DNA from: Promethearchaeota archaeon
GTDB taxonomy: Archaea > Asgardarchaeota > Lokiarchaeia > Sigynarchaeales > SOKP01
Direction of reading: 5' to 3'
Assembly: GCA_030620005.1 (NCBI GenBank)
Contig: JAUXAJ010000283.1
Coordinates: forward strand, 1-6,646
Length of the DNA stretch: 6,646 bases
Shown here: in pieces, positions 5,360 through 6,646 of the stretch
Layout: every line of letters begins with the position of its first letter
Position numbering within the stretch: position 1 is the stretch's first letter
The notes under the pieces: model-generated
What the model was told of the DNA's origin: nothing
Database searches by the model: none
Seen by the model: only the letters and a program-made list of their open reading frames with translations
Position numbers and translations under genes: made by a program

Positions 5360-5971
5360 TTAATTAGAATTTTTAAGTAAATCTACATTAAATTCTTTTT
5401 TTAAAATCTCATAAACCTTATGTAATGGTAAACCAATTACATTTGAGGTAGAACCAATAATCATGTCGACAAATAGGCTAGCTTTGTCTCTAGCGGAATA
5501 GCATCCTGCCCTACCCCTCCATTCTCCTGTTTTAACATAATTCCAAATTTCATGGTCCTTTAAATTTAAGAATTTAACAGTAGTACTATCATGATCGACT
5601 ATAATTTTTGGATTACTTGTTTCCGTAATAGCAACTCCAGTTATTAGATTATGTGCATTTCCCGCTAATTTTCTGAGGATTTGAAAAGCTTGATTTTCAT
5701 CATTAGCTTTCCCTATTATTTCTCCCTTGAATTCAATGATAGTATCTGCTGCGATAATTATCGATTCTTTTTTGTTTTCCATTAATGTCAGTTTAGCATT
5801 TAATGCTTTTGCTCTTGCCAGTTCTTCCACTAATTTAATAGGATTATTAGAAAGTCTTTTTTTGAATGGAGCCTCATTTACTTTTGAAATTAAAATAGAA
5901 AATGGAACTCGGGCTTCCCTAAGAATTCTTCCCCGATCGAGCGATTTAGAAGCCAAAACGATTTTTTTCAT
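5360..5971 (-). CDS. maf: Maf-family nucleoside triphosphate pyrophosphatase
   Basis: A Maf/HAM1-like enzyme. The family hydrolyses non-canonical or modified NTPs (dTTP/UTP-type or m7GTP-type) to the monophosphate and pyrophosphate, cleaning the nucleotide pool in the cytosol. Of 203 residues (family usually about 190-210), the key parts are visible: LASKSLDRGRIL (6-17, with Ser8 and Arg13), Glu33, LARAKA (51-56, Lys55), AADTII (74-79, with the catalytic Asp76), GKA (87-89), TGVAI (111-115), TTVKF (130-134), EWRGRAGCYS (150-159) and GSTSNVIGLPL (173-183). The usual YxIQG segment reads YSARD (158-162), so the conserved Gln is Arg161; the substrate class therefore cannot be inferred. GGTG four bases before the ATG supports the start. 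Upstream TATA is at 6018-6025. The gene is transcribed alone. Confidence 0.93.
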   Translation of the reverse strand: MKKIVLASKSLDRGRILREARVPFSILISKVNEAPFKKRLSNNPIKLVEELARAKALNAKLTLMENKKESIIIAADTIIEFKGEIIGKANDENQAFQILRKLAGNAHNLITGVAITETSNPKIIVDHDSTTVKFLNLKDHEIWNYVKTGEWRGRAGCYSARDKASLFVDMIIGSTSNVIGLPLHKVYEILKKEFNVDLLKNSN

Positions 5972-6017
5972 GAGACACCATAATTTCTTAAGAATATCAA
6001 AAATTAATCAATTAACA

Positions 6018-6025
6018 CATATATT
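6018..6025 (-). promoter_or_regulatory. Candidate TATA box of the Maf gene
   Basis: The minus strand reads AATATATG, preceded by the purine-rich AAAGAA, which could serve as BRE. Predicted initiation near 5997 gives a leader of about 25 bases with the GGTG. Confidence 0.5.
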
Positions 6026-6122
6026 TCTTTGTTATTAATATGTATTGATTATGTTAAATAAATTAATAATAATAGAAGATTTTATCGAATATCAATTAAG
6101 TTAGAGACGGTTTTTAAATACA

Positions 6123-6416
6123 TTATCCGCCAAAATAAATATATAGAAAGGAAATATCATCGCCGTCTTTTAAAACAGTATTTACAAAATTTTCGTCGCG
6201 ATATGCTCTTCCGTTTATGATTAATGAAAGAAATGAGCTAAAATTTTCCTTATTTTTTTTATCCCATAAAAGATCGTTAAATTTTTCGCCGTATTTATCG
6301 TAAAGAAATTCAAATAACTCGTTTAAAGTTAATTCTTTATCAAAATTCATATGAGTGTTGATGATCTTAGTCACTTCATTAAAAGGACTCGAAAAATGAA
6401 ATTTAAGCGTTATCAT
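6123..6416 (-). CDS. MoaD/ThiS-like beta-grasp sulfur carrier or ubiquitin-like protein
   Basis: A 97-residue beta-grasp protein ending exactly in Gly-Gly. In this superfamily the terminal glycine is adenylated by an E1-like enzyme and thiolated for sulfur transfer (molybdopterin, thiamine, tRNA thiolation) or conjugated to proteins (archaeal SAMPs, Urm1). Visible parts: first strand ITLKFHF (2-8), DKELTLNELFEFL (26-38) giving strand 2 and helix 1, strand LSLIINGRAY (63-72) with the typical NGR turn, and LKDGDDISFLYIYFGG (82-97), the family's hallmark C-terminus. It is slightly longer than typical MoaD (about 80-90), mainly in the 9-25 segment. No E1/MoeB or MoaE gene is nearby, so its pathway is open. 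AGGTC before the ATG supports the start. The Maf gene 151 bases downstream has its own promoter. Confidence 0.9.
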   Translation of the reverse strand: MITLKFHFSSPFNEVTKIINTHMNFDKELTLNELFEFLYDKYGEKFNDLLWDKKNKENFSSFLSLIINGRAYRDENFVNTVLKDGDDISFLYIYFGG

Positions 6417-6453
6417 TAAAAGACCTATTTAGTTTTGTAACGTGCTAATTCAT

Positions 6454-6465
6454 CTTATATTAATT
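6454..6465 (-). promoter_or_regulatory. Candidate TATA box of the MoaD-like gene
   Basis: The minus strand reads AATTAATATAAG, 38-49 bases before the ATG. Initiation near 6434 would leave a leader of about 18 bases that still includes AGGTC. Confidence 0.45.
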
Positions 6466-6563
6466 CAAAAATAAAATTTTTCTGTTTATTTTTCATGAAA
6501 TAAAACGATTAAATGTTAAGTTTTTTGTATGGGTTAAAAAATAAAAAATTTTTCTTTTCAAGG

Positions 6564-6580
6564 TATCACGAGCATATCAC
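6564..6580. repeat. TATCAC direct repeat, 11-bp period
   Basis: TATCAC occurs at 6564-6569 and again at 6575-6580, so the two copies lie on the same face of the helix. They precede the 16-bp palindrome at 6588-6603 and could be part of one regulatory region. Confidence 0.35.
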
Positions 6581-6587
6581 ACCATAA

Positions 6588-6603
6588 TATTATCGCGATA
6601 ATA
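6588..6603. promoter_or_regulatory. 16-bp perfect palindrome, probable operator
   Basis: TATTATCGCGATAATA is a perfect dyad whose GC-rich core, CGCG, stands out in an AT-rich spacer. It ends six bases before a plus-strand TATA-like box (TTTTAAATA, 6609-6617), where a dimeric helix-turn-helix regulator could act on transcription toward the right edge. Confidence 0.55.
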
Positions 6604-6608
6604 CTCGA

Positions 6609-6617
6609 TTTTAAATA
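6609..6617 (+). promoter_or_regulatory. Plus-strand TATA-like box for a gene beyond the right edge
   Basis: TTTTAAATA matches the archaeal box. It would start RNA near 6637, so the gene would begin past the window. Alternatively, an ATG at 6617-6619 opens a frame (MNFEKVVRTI) that runs off the edge. It has no Shine-Dalgarno and could not use this box. Confidence 0.4.
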
Positions 6618-6646
6618 TGAACTTCGAGAAGGTCGTGAGAACTATT

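Noticed and set aside
6100..6125. Plus-strand TTTTTAAATA after GAGACGG as a promoter
   Set aside because: It matches the consensus but would only produce antisense RNA across the MoaD-like gene, with no reading frame to support it. It is expected by chance in AT-rich spacers.
6513..6587. 24-codon plus-strand frame before the palindrome
   Set aside because: Too short, with no ribosome binding site and biased to low-complexity KNKKFFF residues.
1..6646. CRISPR array, tRNA, rRNA, insertion sequence or attachment site
   Set aside because: I saw no spaced repeats of suitable length, no cloverleaf-like GC-rich segment, no transposase motifs and no flanking terminal repeats.

Overview
The window looks like a piece of an AT-rich archaeal chromosome. 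Most start codons have archaeal-style TATA boxes (TTTAWATA-like) at a suitable distance. Genes end at oligo-T tracts with no strong stem-loops, and several starts carry a GGTG/GAGGT-type Shine-Dalgarno. The gene content includes a Ras-superfamily-like small GTPase with an aberrant G3 motif, a RimK/MptN-type ATP-grasp ligase and a MoaD-like beta-grasp protein ending in GG. This would fit an Asgard (Promethearchaeota/Lokiarchaeia-like) genome, but that assignment is inference. No rRNA, tRNA, CRISPR array, transposase or attachment site is visible.

Layout. Positions 1-183 hold no intact gene, only a 60-codon open stretch that may be a decayed C-terminus. Positions 184-1630 (minus) form a two-gene operon: an unrecognised 273-aa protein followed one base later by a 207-aa GTPase, whose Shine-Dalgarno lies inside the last codons of the first gene. 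By hand-sampled lines this block is clearly less AT-rich (about 40% GC) than the rest (about 25-30%). Positions 1754-2356 (minus) encode a 200-aa protein with an N-terminal coiled coil. It is divergent from the RimK/MptN-like ligase at 2542-3411 (plus), the only confident plus-strand gene. Convergent to it is an unrecognised soluble 174-aa protein (3476-4000, minus). Next come two paralogous four-helix membrane proteins of about 100 residues (4298-4642 and 4853-5164, minus), then a Maf-family nucleotide pyrophosphatase (5360-5971, minus) and the MoaD/ThiS-like protein (6123-6416, minus). The right edge carries a 16-bp perfect palindrome just before a plus-strand TATA-like box, suggesting a regulated gene starting at or past the edge.

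How the genes work together. Only the GTPase and its 273-aa upstream partner form a clear operon. The other genes mostly have their own promoter and terminator and look like single-gene units: cofactor or protein glutamylation (ligase), nucleotide-pool cleaning (Maf), sulfur transfer or ubiquitin-like conjugation (MoaD-like) and small membrane proteins of unknown role. The largest gene-free stretch is about 297 bases (4001-4297). The best candidates for something undescribed are the compositionally distinct GTPase/partner operon and the palindrome-controlled promoter at the right edge.
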